Assembly (NCBI GenBank): GCA_949130485.1
Contig: OX422204.1
Coordinates: 3,073,515 to 3,137,514 of the forward strand
Source of the DNA: Agelas oroides
Lineage: Eukaryota; Porifera; Demospongiae; Agelasida; Agelasidae
Direction: 5' to 3'
Length of the DNA: 64,000 nucleotides
The position numbers and the translations under genes are program-made. This document shows positions 10,501 to 25,304 of this stretch, piece by piece. Position 1 is the stretch's first letter, and every line of letters begins with the position of its first letter. The notes beneath the pieces are model-generated. The model was not told the origin of the DNA. It made no database searches and saw only the letters and a list, made by a program, of their open reading frames with translations.

Positions 10501-13500
10501 AGAACCCACTCAACGCCTTGCAACACTAAGGAAGCAAAGGCAAAGAGCTAAGCAGAGTGAAGCGAAAACACAGCGATAGTGAAGGTGCTATGCCATTGTG
10601 GCCAATTTGGTGCTATAGGAAAAGGCTGCAACACCTCACTAACATCTGCAGACTACTCTCAAACGTTTGCTTTGCTACTACATATCATACCCGAGGAGTT
10701 AGCTTAGCTAACAGATGACCGTTGTTAGCTACTGGTGTCAGACAAGCTCCTGTACCAAGTGTTCTAATTAAAGCGCCATTGAAAAATGCCATACTTATGA
10801 CACGACCAGCATGACCAGGCTGCAAGTACATGCTCTGTATTTACCAAGGTATTCTACCCATTGGTAACTAAATGGAGACGAGAGGCCATGTAGTAATGAA
10901 AATTAGCTGCCAATCTTGAAATGTCAACTCTCAGGATGCAGCTACATGACAAGAACTATAGCAGCCACAGCAAGGAACACACAGAGAACAACATTAGCCT
11001 TACCTCAATAACACTGCTGATGCTGGGAGCAAGTCAAAGCACAGGAGAAAATACATGTGCTGTGACGTGCTTGCGCGGAACTTGTATTTTTGTGGGTGTG
11101 GCTTCTGTTTCATTCCGCCATTTCGTTTCATTTCTTGATTTACTAGCACCCTTGACCATATATATACCTTGTGTGTGCGAGGCTTACTCTGCACATGTGT
11201 ATACACCTAGTAAAACTGTTCTACAGTGCAGGTTACATTTAGAATGAAGAATGACGGGGTTTGGATTATCACTGTATGGTTACAGGAGCTATAAGGAAGC
11301 AGGATAATTCACAGCTACTTTAAGAGGGTTGGTACAAAACCTTGAATCTTGACTGGACTCATGAACTGGACTATGGACTGATTTTTGGAGCAAGTTTTGG
11401 ACAGATGTAGAGCTTGAATACTGCTTATATGCCCTTTGGCCAAGGCATTTTTGTGCATGGAGCATAAACAGACTATGCCATGCAGCAATACAGTGACTGT
11501 GACTCTGCCTTGCAAGGTCCTGGACACCCAATGGCACTCCAAGTTCTTCAAGTTTAGTCTTTGATCAAGAGCATGCCAGTAGTAGTAGGCCATGTTGTAG
11601 CATAGTTGAACTTAGTCTCGCAAGCCAGACCCACTTACGCAAAAAAAAGGAAGGGTTTGGTGAACTGCGTATACAAGCCGTGTCCCACCGCACAGTATGG
11701 TGCAGTCCAATCACGTTGCCACATTACAGTATCTTGTCACATGTCATATTACATCACTGTTTGAGTAGCAATAATGGTCTTGAAAATGGCGACAGAGAGC
11801 TAGGACATCTTTTCTGCTACTACAGGAGCTGTAACAACTATACTTTTCAGAGAGCGTCCGCACTTTGCAACAGGTATTTCAAGAGTGCATTATTTGAAAT
11901 CTGGTTACGTCATTTCGCTAATTGCTTTCCAGTGGCTTGTATACGCAGTTCCCCAGACCCTCAATAGTTGTGTCTAGCTCATTTGGTACGCAGTGTAGAT
12001 CTAGGTGTGGCCAGCTAGACCTAGGTCTTTAGAAAATATGGCTATGATATTCAATTGTACTAGAGGTTTGTGCTACTCTCCTCTCATGCCTAGCGTGGGA
12101 AACACCAAGAGATATTCTTCAAAACATGATCTCTGAATCAAAGTCTCAGTAACTTGATGTCAATAACAACTCGCATCTACAGTTTGTTGACATTTGTTAT
12201 AGAGCTCCGCATCTGTCCAAAACTTGTTCCAAAAATCAGTCCACAGTCCATTCCATGAGTCCAGTCCAGAGTCCAGGTTTTGTACCAAACCTTGTTAAAA
12301 AGCCAGCAGGTACGTCACATTACAGCAGGCGGGCTTCCCCTTGAGAATGGGATACTGGAAAATGCGGAATAACTGAATAAAAATACTGGAATACACATGC
12401 ACCGAGTTAGCCTTGTCCCCAGACCCCACACTCTCATGAGGAGAAACAGTCTGGTGAACCAAGTCATTTCTTGGGCTAGCACACACTTTACCTAGCAACG
12501 TTTACGCCAAACCCGCTCAAAAAAGGTACGGATGCTCAAGTAGAGATAAAAAAAATTTTCTGTTGTAAGGGAAGTGCCACTTACTGATCTCGCAATCTCA
12601 TTGGTCCTTTCCATTTCTAATGAATAAGCGCAAGAAATTCGACTTCGTTCACCAGACCGTTTCTCGCTGGGAGGCGCATGTGGACTGGGCACGAGACTAG
12701 CGCAGAGTATGCACATTTTGCAAGCCATACCCCTTCATCACTGGAGCCTTGGCTGGAAGTTGTAGCATAAAACATATGTTTGCCTTAGAGGGTTCACAGA
12801 GAGGAGCTGTACATACATTGTATGTATGTTTGCCTGAGAGGGTTCACAGAGAGGAGCTGTACATACATTGTATGTATGTTTGCCTGAGAGGGTTCACAGA
12901 GAGGAGCTGTACATACATTGTATGTATGTTTGCCTGAGAGGGTTCACAGAGAGGAGCTGTACATACATTGTATGTATGTTTGCCTTAGAGGGTTCACAGA
13001 GAGGAGCTGTACATACATTGTATGTCAACTGGGTACACTAAACTTGGATGTGGCTCTGAAAGGCTGACTGATCCAATGCTATTGGGCTATGGATCCTTGC
13101 TGGAAAAACAGCGAGTAAGGATACTGCTGATTCACCATGCTTACTTGGGTAAGTTGTAACTGTCAAGTGACTTAGTAGAAGGGTACTAATCTTGCAGTAG
13201 GCAAGTATTAGAGGCTTTGATAAGAAGTTATGTAGCTAGCTAGATACAAAAGCCTAATTGACAAATCAACATCACACTGTCGTCCTAAAAAAGTTGATGA
13301 CCTACTTAGGTCTGCAATAATGAAGCTTAGCTCACTAGCAAATACTTGCCAGCAAGAATCTGTACCTCGCAACAGCATCTACAGGATATAGACTGGTCTC
13401 GGCAAAGGGGTGTGGCTTACATACCCTGCGCATGCATATTTTATTCTGTTTTCCATTGTTCCACTATCCATTATTAGACGCTTTCCAGTATCCTCTTAAG

Positions 13501-16500
13501 GATAAAACCTTCAAACGCATTAGCACAATTCAATTTAGCGTGCTAACACAAGTAAGTTACAATCCAGCATTTTTGAACTGTAAATTCGCTATAGTGAGTG
13601 TTATATATGTGGGTGGCCATCACTTTCACCTTGTCACTGCCAAGAGTCTTATAATTTATTCTGCACACATACTTCTTACCTGTACTTGTTGGTCTTTCTT
13701 TGATTGTTCGACCCTATGTAGCAGATCCCTCTGCTCTCTCTAAAACAGTACAAATTGTGATTGAAAAAAGCGACTAATAAAAATTACATGGTCCAACAAA
13801 TGTACTGTAGTCTCGCGAAAGAGCGCCCACCCCCTACTTTAGGTCCAATTTCCTATAGGGTCAAAGTTTACTTGAATCAGTGCCCACCCATGGAGCAAGC
13901 TTTGCATGGCTAATGAAGTGTACTCATGGAGTTTGAGAAGCAAATATCTGAGGTAAGAAACTTCGTGTTACACTTCATTGAAGGTTACTACAAGGTTGCT
14001 TTGCGTAGACGGATGTAGTTAATGCAGTGCGCTCTGCAAGCTACACCATGCTCACGGTGACATGGTGCCATTCAAGAGTGTTGTGTACTATCAAAACTTG
14101 ACTTCGAAACTGCTGGCGGCTCTGTTATACGTTATTGTTTGTCCAATTATTTGCTTCGGGGGTATTGAGTCGCTGTTGATAACATGACATGGATGCTCTT
14201 TCGTGGTTAAGTTCGGAAACACTAGAAAGAGCACCCACCCACCTCTTTGGCAGGCTTGTAAGGTACTCCGTCCATGGGCGCTCTTTCGCGAGACTACGGT
14301 ATGTATCTGCATAGCAATATTTGTGTTAGTTAGTAAAGTAGCTAAGAGTGTGTAAAGGCAGGGAATTGAATTTTATCACAGAGTTGTCACAAATGGCCAC
14401 AGAACAGTGGAGAGAATGACTCCTCCCTCATGTGGAATGCTATATGACACATCATCCCATATAAAACCCACCAAACATTGTTTGTATCTACAACACCCGT
14501 AGAATTCATCTGCTCAGCATCCTCTACTGTAAGTAAATGAGCAAATACTTCGGCCCACCTACATCTTTCAAACCAGTATACCATTGCATCATTTGATAAC
14601 CTTTTCACCTGTAATCGTGCATCATTAGTGCCTATGGTAACAAAATGATGGTACCTCTCTGCGTTGAATTATCAGCTCTTGCTCTTTCAGTTCTGCCATT
14701 CTCCGCTTGGATTCTGCATCATAGTTCTTGAGTTTTGAGAGCTGACTCTCCAAACGCTTTCGCTCGTTCTCCTGTTCCTATAAGTATCACAATTTAAGAA
14801 AGTGTGAGCGCTAAACCACTTTTGTTTTTGACAGTCCAATCTTGCACACCGTATCTTTGCACATGGAAGTGCCACAGAGTTCTAAAGTGGACATCCATCT
14901 GTGTGGATTCATATGGCTTCATAGTTGACCATACCTACCCGTCACATGATGCTCCCAAGCCACTGACAATGCCACTGTTGCGGGCACTTCACTGGCAAAG
15001 GAGGAGATGTTAGAGGAAGCATGAAACTTTGAATGAAAGCTTAGCACAATATCATTTGATTTTGGGAAATTCGAAAACTACTTACATTTTCTCAGGACAG
15101 GCAAAAGAAGCCTTCTTGGGGGTGTGGTGAACGTACATTTTGTCTGCCTTAAACGCTATTAATAGAAGCCTGTTGCCGATTTCCCAAAACAAAATCGTGG
15201 AGTACACATGGGTACCTTCCTTCACGGAAAAAAACAGAATCTAGCAACTACACTAACTCTGCCATATTCACGGTCCTGAGACAAGATTCAACAGCAAACG
15301 AAGGCTATCTTTGATTATCCTAAACTATGTATCCACTGTAGATACCAAAAAACTATTCACATTATCAGAGTTCTAACTGTGGATCACAAAAGCCAGCGTA
15401 GGAGACAGCTACCTCACATCGCAACCTGAGCAGTTTGTGATATTCCAGACGTGATTGTGGCATAAACAATTCTTGTATGTTGCTAGGTGGTTGCTAAGCC
15501 AAGTGGACAGTCCAATACTCAAGTGGACAGTCCAATACTCAGGTGGACAGTCCAATACTCAAGTGGACAGTCCAATAACTCAAGTGGACAGTCCAATACT
15601 CAAGTGGACAGTCCAATAACTCAAGTGGACAGTCCAATACTCAAGTGGACAGTCCAATAACTCAAGTGGACAGTCCAATAACTCAAGTGGACAGTCCAAT
15701 ACTCAAGTGGACAGTCCAATAACTCAAGTGGACAGTCCAATACTCAAGTGGACAGTCCAATAACTCAAGTGGACAGTCCAATACTCAAGTGGACAGTCCA
15801 ATAACTCAAGTGGACAGTCCAATACTCAAGTGGACAGTCCAATAACTCAAGTGGACAGTCCAATACTCAAGTGGACAGTCCAATAACTCAAGTGGACAGT
15901 CCAATACTCAAGTGGACAGTCCAATAACTCAAGTGGACAGTCCAATACTCAAGTGGACAGTCCAATAACTCAAGTGGACAGTCCAATACTCAAGTGGACA
16001 GTCCAATAACTCAAGTGGACAGTCCAATACTCAAGTGGACAGTCCAATAACTCAAGTGGACAGTCCAATACTCAAGTGGACAGTCCAATAACTCAAGTGG
16101 ACAGTCCAATACTCAAGTGGACAGTCCAATAACTCAAGTGGACAGTCCAATACTCAAGTGGACAGTCCAATACTCAAGTGGACAGTCCAATAACTCAAGT
16201 GGACAGTCCAATACTCAAGTGGACAGTCCAATAACTCAAGTGGACAGTCCAATAACTCAAGTGGACAGTCCAATACTCAAGTGGACAGTCCAATAACTCA
16301 AGTGGACAGTCCAATACTCAAGTGGACAGTCCAATAACTCAAGTGGACAGTCCAATACTCAAGTGGACAGTCCAATAACTCAAGTGGACAGTCCAATAAC
16401 TCAAGTGGACAGTCCAATACTCAAGTGGACAGTCCAATAACTCAAGTGGACAGTCCAATACTCAAGTGGACAGTCCAATAACTCAAGTGGACAGTCCAAT

Positions 16501-19500
16501 ACTCAAGTGGACAGTCCAATAACTCAAGTGGACAGTCCAATACTCAAGTGGACAGTCCAATAACTCAAGTGGACAGTCCAATACTCAAGTGGACAGTCCA
16601 ATAACTCAAGTGGACAGTCCAATACTCAAGTGGACAGTCCAATAACTCAAGTGGACAGTCCAATACTCAAGTGGACAGTCCAATAACTCAAGTGGACAGT
16701 CCAATACTCAAGTGGACAGTCCAATAACTCAAGTGGACAGTGCAATAACTCAAGTGGACAGTGCAATATGGATAGTACAACAACTCAAGTGGATGATGCA
16801 ATGAATTTGTAACTATCAATATGCTCTGCAGATATTGTAGCTACACAACAACAATAGCATGGTCATAGCCATGGTGATGGTAAGCTCATGCCTTTGTATA
16901 TGCAAAAGTGGAGGCAGGCTTGTGAAAGTGGAGTGCCGGTGCAGCTAAGTGATGTAAAAAGCGTCAGCCACAATAAACTAGTGAGGTAGCAGTGTACGGT
17001 ATTAACTTTTGGATGGCTTACGTACTGGCTTAACTGATTCCTGGTTTCTGTCCATTTTTGTATATGGTACAGGTGTTCAATTGTGTCCTACATTTAAAAT
17101 GCTTTCCAGGGTAGGAATGGCAAAATCAACTTTCTTTCCATCATAAATGCACAGAACTATCAACAACACATCATCTGAAACATTCCAGACATCCGGGACA
17201 CATGGACCAGAATGTCCCAGGACTGGACATTCCAGACATCCCAGACATCTAAGCCCAACCAGAATTAGCCAAGTAACCAGGGTAACCACTATGCAGTTAA
17301 AACAACCAATCTGTTTTTACAGTATATGCATATATATATATACACGGGAGCCTATGGCGGCTCAAACTCTGACTGAAGTAATGAGCTTATCTTGTACGTA
17401 AATGTGTTGTTAACGATATATTCACCTTCTGCTTTCTCTCTACTAGCCACAGATATCTACAGTGCTGACTCCTAGAGGTTACAGAATTTGCCATTCGTGA
17501 TAGTATTTCTACCGTACACACACACACTGAAGTGTGAAAAAATTGGCATTTCAAATTTATGAAGTAAAAATATACACTTTTGCAGTTCATTTTTTATTGG
17601 TTAATGATGAAATTCACTTATTTTTATGTCCTCTGCCCGACTGGCCGTAAAGTTTTTGCAGATTTTGTTCACATGTACCAGGATGTCTCAGGACTGTCTG
17701 GGACACCCTGGGTATCCCAGAATTGTCCTATTCTTGTCAGACACTTGTAGGCAAAGCTGGACTAAACTCTAAATATGGTATCTCATATGTTGTTCTGTAC
17801 TTTCAAAAATACTCAGTCTTGCTCTTATCTTGTACGACTGGAGCTTGATGTGACACATACATTCTGTTTCACTAAAAAATTCTTCTGCATCAACTGGAAA
17901 GTGATTCAGGCCGTTATTGGTTTTGCATGATTATATGGATTTTTCACAGTCACATGCATTATGTGGGATTGCACATGCTGGCTTCCTCCAGGCAAGCCGC
18001 ATTATGGCTGCATAGCAACACTTTTCCCAGAAGTAACCTGTGCGGAATTTGCCAGAAAGGTACTGGATAATACTGTTGAGTTTGAACAGAATGCAGAATG
18101 CAGAGCCAGGGCAAGAGAGTGTCTCCAGCTATAGCTTCATGGTTTGAGTGTGCAAGTTCAATAGCTGCATATTATAGCATGCATGGCAACTTACCTCTGT
18201 TTTCTCTAAGCTGCCTCAAGTAAGGACTACTGATATGCATAATAGGTCAGGCTGTGTGCTCACAGGCAGCAGATCTAAAAGTCAGTAGGAGGCCAGACTT
18301 AGTACACTTAGTCTGTCATAGACTGGACAAATGGCTGCACTGCATGGTACCTCTTCGTGCATGGCAAGCTATTTCTGCTTTCGTGATGACAATTTCTCAA
18401 CTGCTCAATCTTATGTAATAACTTGATCACAGACAAGAGACAAACCATGCTGCTACATAGGTTTGTGTCAAGTTGCATGTGTGTTGTAATCTGGACTGTG
18501 TTGCTGAAAAAAGTTTAAGCAGACACTGCTCACTCAGACTCACCTCGAGCTCCACAATGTTTTGTATTCTTCTATCTCTAGTATAAATCAAAACTACACC
18601 AGCAAACCAGAGCTCATACTTGTACTAAATGTTATGTAGCAAATTTATTGTGTGAATGTGAATTCTTATTGCTTACCCTGATGAACTTTTCCAGTATTTC
18701 AGCTGCCGCTGGTCCAACACTCTGCTCGCGATATTCTTCCACCAGAGCAACAAAGGCTGCTTCGATTGTATCAAATTCCATATCGGGTGAGAGATCACTA
18801 ATAAAAGGCACAAGATATATATCTCTCAAGGTTTGCAGAAGGGTTGCACACTTCTCCCGGGATTTATCTCTGTTCTTCATGAGGTAGGAGGCAAGTTTTG
18901 TTCCACGCTTACAGTTGCCGTCTCGAGTATACTCTGCAAGCTGACCCTGCAGGGTGAAACATGCATTACAGTAGCATGGCTTATTCCCACTACATTATAG
19001 TCCACATTTTATTTCTGGCCTGATGTATAGGTTCAGGTGCAATAAAGACCACAATGTAGATCATGATACTTTGAAGGAGTGCAACATTATGTCATAGTGC
19101 ATGGGTCTTCACTATGAAAACTTGTATATCTACCATATAGCCGGAAATATTGGTGGGGATAAACAAAATTTGGTCTGCCAACAATTTTTACTGTGATGCC
19201 TATTGTGTAATTTTATAAGTTGAATTCCGGGCACCTGCACCATAGCTACGTTTCACTACTTCAAGAGTGAGAGTGGCCAGCATGCCCTTCTAATTTTCAA
19301 AGTGAGAATAAATCACAGTGGTATAAGTGGGGGGAGGGGTGTATCAACCCATTCATCTCCCGTGCGGTATAAATCACATTTGGGAAGGCTACTTACACCT
19401 TACCAGAAATATTCGTGCTATGCGGTACACTGGTGGTTGCCATGCTAATTTAGATTCCATGTAAGGCTTATGATCAGGCTATTGCTAGTACAAATCAAAC

Positions 19501-22500
19501 TTGAAAAAAGCCCACCACAATAAGAATAGTGCACGTGCAGCACCAACTCATTCAATGACTAGTGTAGAAGTGTTGAAACATTGCTAAAAGAAAGATCAAG
19601 ATGCAGGCATCCCATGTGAGTACACTTGTGAAAAGGGTGCCACTGAAGTAGAACAGTCTGGAGTCATCCAGGACAATTGGATATTGGATAGTGGAAGTCT
19701 GAAGTTATTTACCGTAAGCTTGTTGAGGTATGATTCATAGTGGGTATTCTCAGCATCAAGTGAGGTGGCCTGTTGAAACCTCTCTATGGATTTGGCAAGA
19801 GCTTGGCTATGCTGCTCTAGCAGCTCCTTTTCTTCCATTGGTGCCCGCAACATTGTGCGATCCATGATACTTTGATAGTTCTGAACAGCCTCCCCAACTG
19901 CACTCTCATAAGTTGCCTCCAATACACGCTGCCATGTGGATCCAACTACAGGAATACCATCAGAATTGAGGGCATCAATGTACAGCTGTACCATCGTGGC
20001 CAGTTCTGTAGAAAAGTGCATCAACAATCCACATGTATACCAATCATATGAGTGTTTAGTTATAGTTGGGATTTATGGCAGTAAACAGACCAAGTCCAAG
20101 CTAGGGCATAGCCCGAGGACAAGGTTTGTTTACTACAGCCATAAATCCCTGCCCACCTGTGCTATAACTATCATATATCCCACCTGATTGGTCCTTTGTT
20201 GTTATTACTGTAAACACATCTGTAAGTGTTTACAGTAACTTCAATATTATTTACACACAACTGTGTATAAAATCTGTACTATAGTATAGCAATGTAGTGG
20301 ACTGTAAGGTAAAAATACATGGAGAGGGAATTATGAGCCATAATTTCCCTTGTAGCGCTCAGGGAGGGAAATTATCACAGTTAAACCCCCACCTGTTGTA
20401 TAGGCAAAACTATACTAGGTGGGATATATATAATTATACTGGAAGTAGATACTTAGAAAGATGTGAAATGTAATTTCTGGAGCTCATTGGAAGGCTCTGG
20501 AGACAAACCAACTACACCAGTAGATAGGTTGTGCTACCTAATTGAATTTTCACCAGCTACATCACTCAACATCGTCCTGCTGTTGTCCAGTTGTTTTAAC
20601 TGTTAGGGAAGTACTGTATAGCTTTGCATAGAGGAGTCAATGGGGAGTCCTGACAAGTACACACAGTTTATAAAAACACGTATTCTGTACTACAAGTGTT
20701 GTGTAGAGTAGTGTGCATGGGTCAAGCATGATTTGGGATCCCTTTCAGTATCAACTGGTCACTTGCTTAGTAATGTGACAAACCACCTCGATAACTAAAC
20801 TTACGAAAGCCATTGACTTTGCTGCCAGGTGTGAAGCCTCTTTTGGCTGTGCAGCAGTCCAAGATTCTTTTGAGAGCATGCTCCACTTTCTCCAAGAAGA
20901 GAGGGCTGATATCCTTTTGGTAGAGAGGGTCATCAATGTTGGCTGTTGCCTCAGGATTAGAAGAGGGTGGGGGTATGGTTTCAGCATCAAATGCACTGAA
21001 GAAGCTCAGCAGACATTTTCGGATACCCTGTTGACATCGATCATCAGTTGCATCTGGAACAAGCACCTGCATGAATTGTTTATTAGATCTGTATCCAACC
21101 AGTTTGACTGCAACACCATCACAGACAATGTTTGACAAAGATACGTTGCTTTTAAACAATTGAAAGTAAGTGTGCAAGTGTATTTGGTTATAGTATCTAA
21201 CTCATCAGTGGAACTTACATCACTAGATATAACCATTTGTAACTACCATTTCCATAAAGCACGTGGACCTACCAACTAACGTGTACATCAACACTTGACG
21301 ACCTGAGAGTCTAGTGGTACAGTACTATTACTTCACCCACACCCAAGGGAGGAGCCAGACAATGAGTTTACTATCATGAATAGCAAGACATGCCCTTACA
21401 CTCATAGCACAAACCATTAGCAGTGAGTTTCTGGAATCAGTGTGAGAAGTGGGTGGTTTCCCTTGTACCATAAGCGTGCACTATTACACTATTACACCCC
21501 CCTTTTGTACGCCACTTTGAGTCCAAAGTGGGGAGGAGGAATTTGTTTGAATATTCAATTAGTCTCAACCATATGTCCCCCAGTTGAACATGATGTTACG
21601 CACAAGGTCAACAATACATTCATGATGACTACCGTGGCTTTCTGGAAGAACAGCAGCTTCGCTGGTTGGGTACTAAGGGAAATCAGCAATGCCTGTGTTG
21701 GTACTAAGCCAAAAGGCAACTTGCATCATCAGTGGTGACAGGGGACGATCCACTTAATTTTGTACCACGAGTGATGAAAACCTAGCCGGTGGCCTGCGAA
21801 CAAGCCAGTTATATGGTTCCATGTGTACACATTTACATAAATGCTCAATGACCGAGCTAAACTATAAAAGCATGCCTAGAAGATGCTTGCCACAAGGCAT
21901 TTAAATAAGTGAAAAGTACCTACGTAAGAACTTGGTGGGTAAAGAGGGGGGAGGGCATTTACTTGAAGGGAACATATTAGTGCATGCTTACGGTACATGT
22001 GCTAGTAGTGTACCAGTTCAACATCCATGTGCTATGAATATAGTAAATGCAGCATTCATTTGTAATTGCATGTTTGTGCCAGAGAAGGGATGGAATTCTC
22101 AACTGTTAAAATAACACAATTTTAATTTAAATGGAACAAAGCCTTTTTGCTTTGTATAGTGCTGACCTATATGGTCTAGGGAAACTTTCCCAGGATTATT
22201 TCATTACATGAGCTTGCATCCTGGAATGTAGCATTACCTCTTGTGTGCATGTGCACAGCTGTGTTAAGCAATCTGTCTGTATCTGTTAGTAACAAATCTT
22301 GAAAACAGGAAAACTCAGCAGTTCAAAAACATTAAAAAGCTTTCATCTCACTACAATAACATTAGTTTCACATAAGCATTCACTAATGACAGGGTTAATT
22401 CTCTGCACGTTAAACTTAATAAAGTACAGGGCAAGTGTTCTACCGAGCATTGCTAGTTGTTATTGGTACTGGTTGTTGGTCTACAAACCAAGGTAACTAC

Positions 22501-25269
22501 TGTGTGCTTAAACAACCAATATCTCCTGGACTACAAATACTGCCCATGATGGTTCAAGGAAGTGGCATATCAAGAAGACAAACTTTGTCTATTGAAATAA
22601 ATCTTGGACCACGTTCTTCAACCTATTAGCTAGCTACATTTTGGTGTGTGTTTGATGAATGCCTAGTTAAGTAAGTTTTAGTTTAAAACTCTTTCATTAC
22701 AGCACATTTTCTGCACAAATATTACAGGATGAAATCTCTTGGATACGTATGCTTTGCATTATAACTTCAACACTAAGGCAAATGAAATAAATTGTAACTC
22801 AGATCATGACCTAAAGAGCAATGGTTTTAAATGCAAGTAGCAGTGGTAGTTTTCTAGTGAACATGCTTCACCTTCCTTTGTAAGAGAAAGCCATTGTTTT
22901 TAAGACACACCCACAAGTTTGTAATTGAAACCATTCAAGGTTAATTAACACATCCTACTTAAAAGACAGGAATGATCGTACATCATAACAGAAAATGTCC
23001 TATTTGGCTCAAAACATCTTTGATATGACATGTTATTACCCCGCAAGCACATGTGCGAAGTGGTTAAGCAATCGGTTTTGTCTGTCAGCTTGTTTGTCAG
23101 TTTGTCAGTTTGTCAGTCCGGTGAAAAATTTTGAAACCTGGATATAGACAGGGTTAAACGATTTCTAAAACTGACAGTCATATTGAAATTGTAAAAAAAA
23201 AGTGACGTATGTGTACCTCATAGGGAGCAAAGCGATTCTACCCTCTGCTTTTCCAGCTGTTTCCTATTTAATGTTGGAATCGTCTGCCATTTTAATGTGG
23301 TCATTACCTTGGATATGGCAGAGCAGGTACAGCGGTTTGTGTTGACCTTGCAAACTGTGAACCAAAAAGCTGTGCACATGAATATAATTGGGCGAGCGTG
23401 AGCGAGCCCCACACTAGTGAGTTGAATCGAGATTTTTCATCGAATATTATTACTAGGGGGAATGTAGAACATTGTGGGGCGAGCGTGAGCAAATGATGCA
23501 CTACAGCATTGACTGTTACGTAGCAGCACGCCTAGCCCTGTCAGCTTCCCTGCGCCTTGACAAGCGAAGTTCTTTCTGTTCTGCTGTTTCTGCAGAGTGT
23601 CGAGCTCTCTCATATTCCTCAATCTGTCTTCTCTATCCATAATTTTACAGTTTAGCTCATTAATGCGCCACGTGCAACAAGAAATACGCTCTTGTGTGGT
23701 GGCCCAGTAGTGTCAAAAACGACTTTCGCATGTCACATTGAATTCGGCTCCTCAATCGCTAAATTAGATATACGGCATTGCGTTATTCGTAAATATACGG
23801 TAGCGCGATCGGTCAGTGATCACCCTGTGCGGTCACCGATCGGAGTGGTGCGGTCTGTGATCACCCCGTGCGGTCACCGATCGGAGTGGTGCGGTCTGTG
23901 ATCCACCTGTGCGGTCACCGATCGGAGTGGTGCGGTCTGTGATTCACCTGTGCGGTCACCGATCGGAGTGGTGCGGTCTGTGATCACCCCGTGCGGTCAC
24001 CGATCGAGGTTGTGCGGTCTGTGATCACCCTGTGCGGTCACCGATCGGAGTGGTGTGGTCTGTGATTCACCTGTGCGGTCACCGATCGGAGTGGTGCGGT
24101 CTGTGATCACCCTGTGCGGTCACCGATCGGAGTGGTGCGGTCTGTGATCACCCCGTGCGGTCACCGATCGGAGTGGTGCGGTCTGTGATCTACCTGTGCG
24201 GTCACCGATCGAGGTTGTGCGGTCTGTGATCACCCCGTGCGGTGACCGATCGGAGTGGTGCGGTCTATGATCTACCTGTGCGGTCACCAATCGAGGTTGT
24301 GCGGTCTGTGATCACCTTGTGCGGTCACCGATCTGCCCTGTGCGGTGACCGATCACTCAGTGCGGTCACCGATCTGCCCTGTGCGGTGACCGATCTTAGC
24401 GTGCGGTCATCGATCTTAGCGTGCGCTCACCGATCTACCCTGTTCGGTGACCGCACTGAGTGATCGGTGACCGCACAGGGCAGATCGTTGACCGCACTGA
24501 GTGATCGGTGACCGCACAGGGTGATCACAGACCGCACAACCTCGATCGGTGACCGCACAGGTAGATCACAGACCGCACCACTCCGATCGGTGACCGCACG
24601 GGGTGATCACAGACCGCACCACTCCGATCGGTGACCGCACGGGGTGATCACAGACCGCACCACTCCGATCGGTGACCGCACAGGGTGATCACAGACCGCA
24701 CCACTCCGATCGGTGACCGCACAGGTGAATCACAGACCACACCACTCCGATCGGTGACCGCACAGGGTGATCACAGACCGCACAACCTCGATCGGTGACC
24801 GCACAGGGTGATCACAGACCGCACAACCTCGATCGGTGACCGCACAGGTAGATCACAGACCGCACAACCTCGATCGGTGACCGCACAGGTAGATCACAGA
24901 CCGCACAACCTCGATCGGTGACCGCACAGGTAGATCACAGACCGCACCACTCCGATCGGTGACCGCACAGGGTGATCACAGACCGCACCACTCCGATCAG
25001 TGACCGCACGGGGTGATCACTGACCGATCGCGCTACCGTATATTTACGAATAACGCAATGCTGTATATCTAATTTAGCGATTGCGGAGCCGAATTCAATG
25101 TGACATGCGAAAGTCGTTTTTGACACTACCGGGCCACCACACTGTGGACCTCTTACCCATGCCAGTTGATCTCGTGCCCAGACCTGGGGCAGGGCGCCGC
25201 TTAAATAGATCATTGGGGCGAGCGCAGCGAGCCCCACACTTGTGGTGAAAACGGAAAATTGTCTATATA

Positions 25270-25304
<35 letters not shown>

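Noticed and set aside
10438..10585. Lys/Arg-rich short frame with an imperfect internal duplication
   Set aside because: Interrupted by stops and not similar to anything recognisable. Probably a repeat fragment.
14387..14608. Candidate extra exon of GBP-Hint A between exons 6 and 7
   Set aside because: The frame lacks coiled-coil character and consensus splice sites. Exons 6 and 7 already join in phase 0.
15501..16800. CRISPR-like array
   Set aside because: Units are directly contiguous with no unique spacers, and the genome is animal. It is a minisatellite.
23692..25240. Long open frames through the foldback satellite on both strands
   Set aside because: They are products of the 40-bp units having few stops. 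The same frame appears inverted in both arms, and no domain is recognisable.
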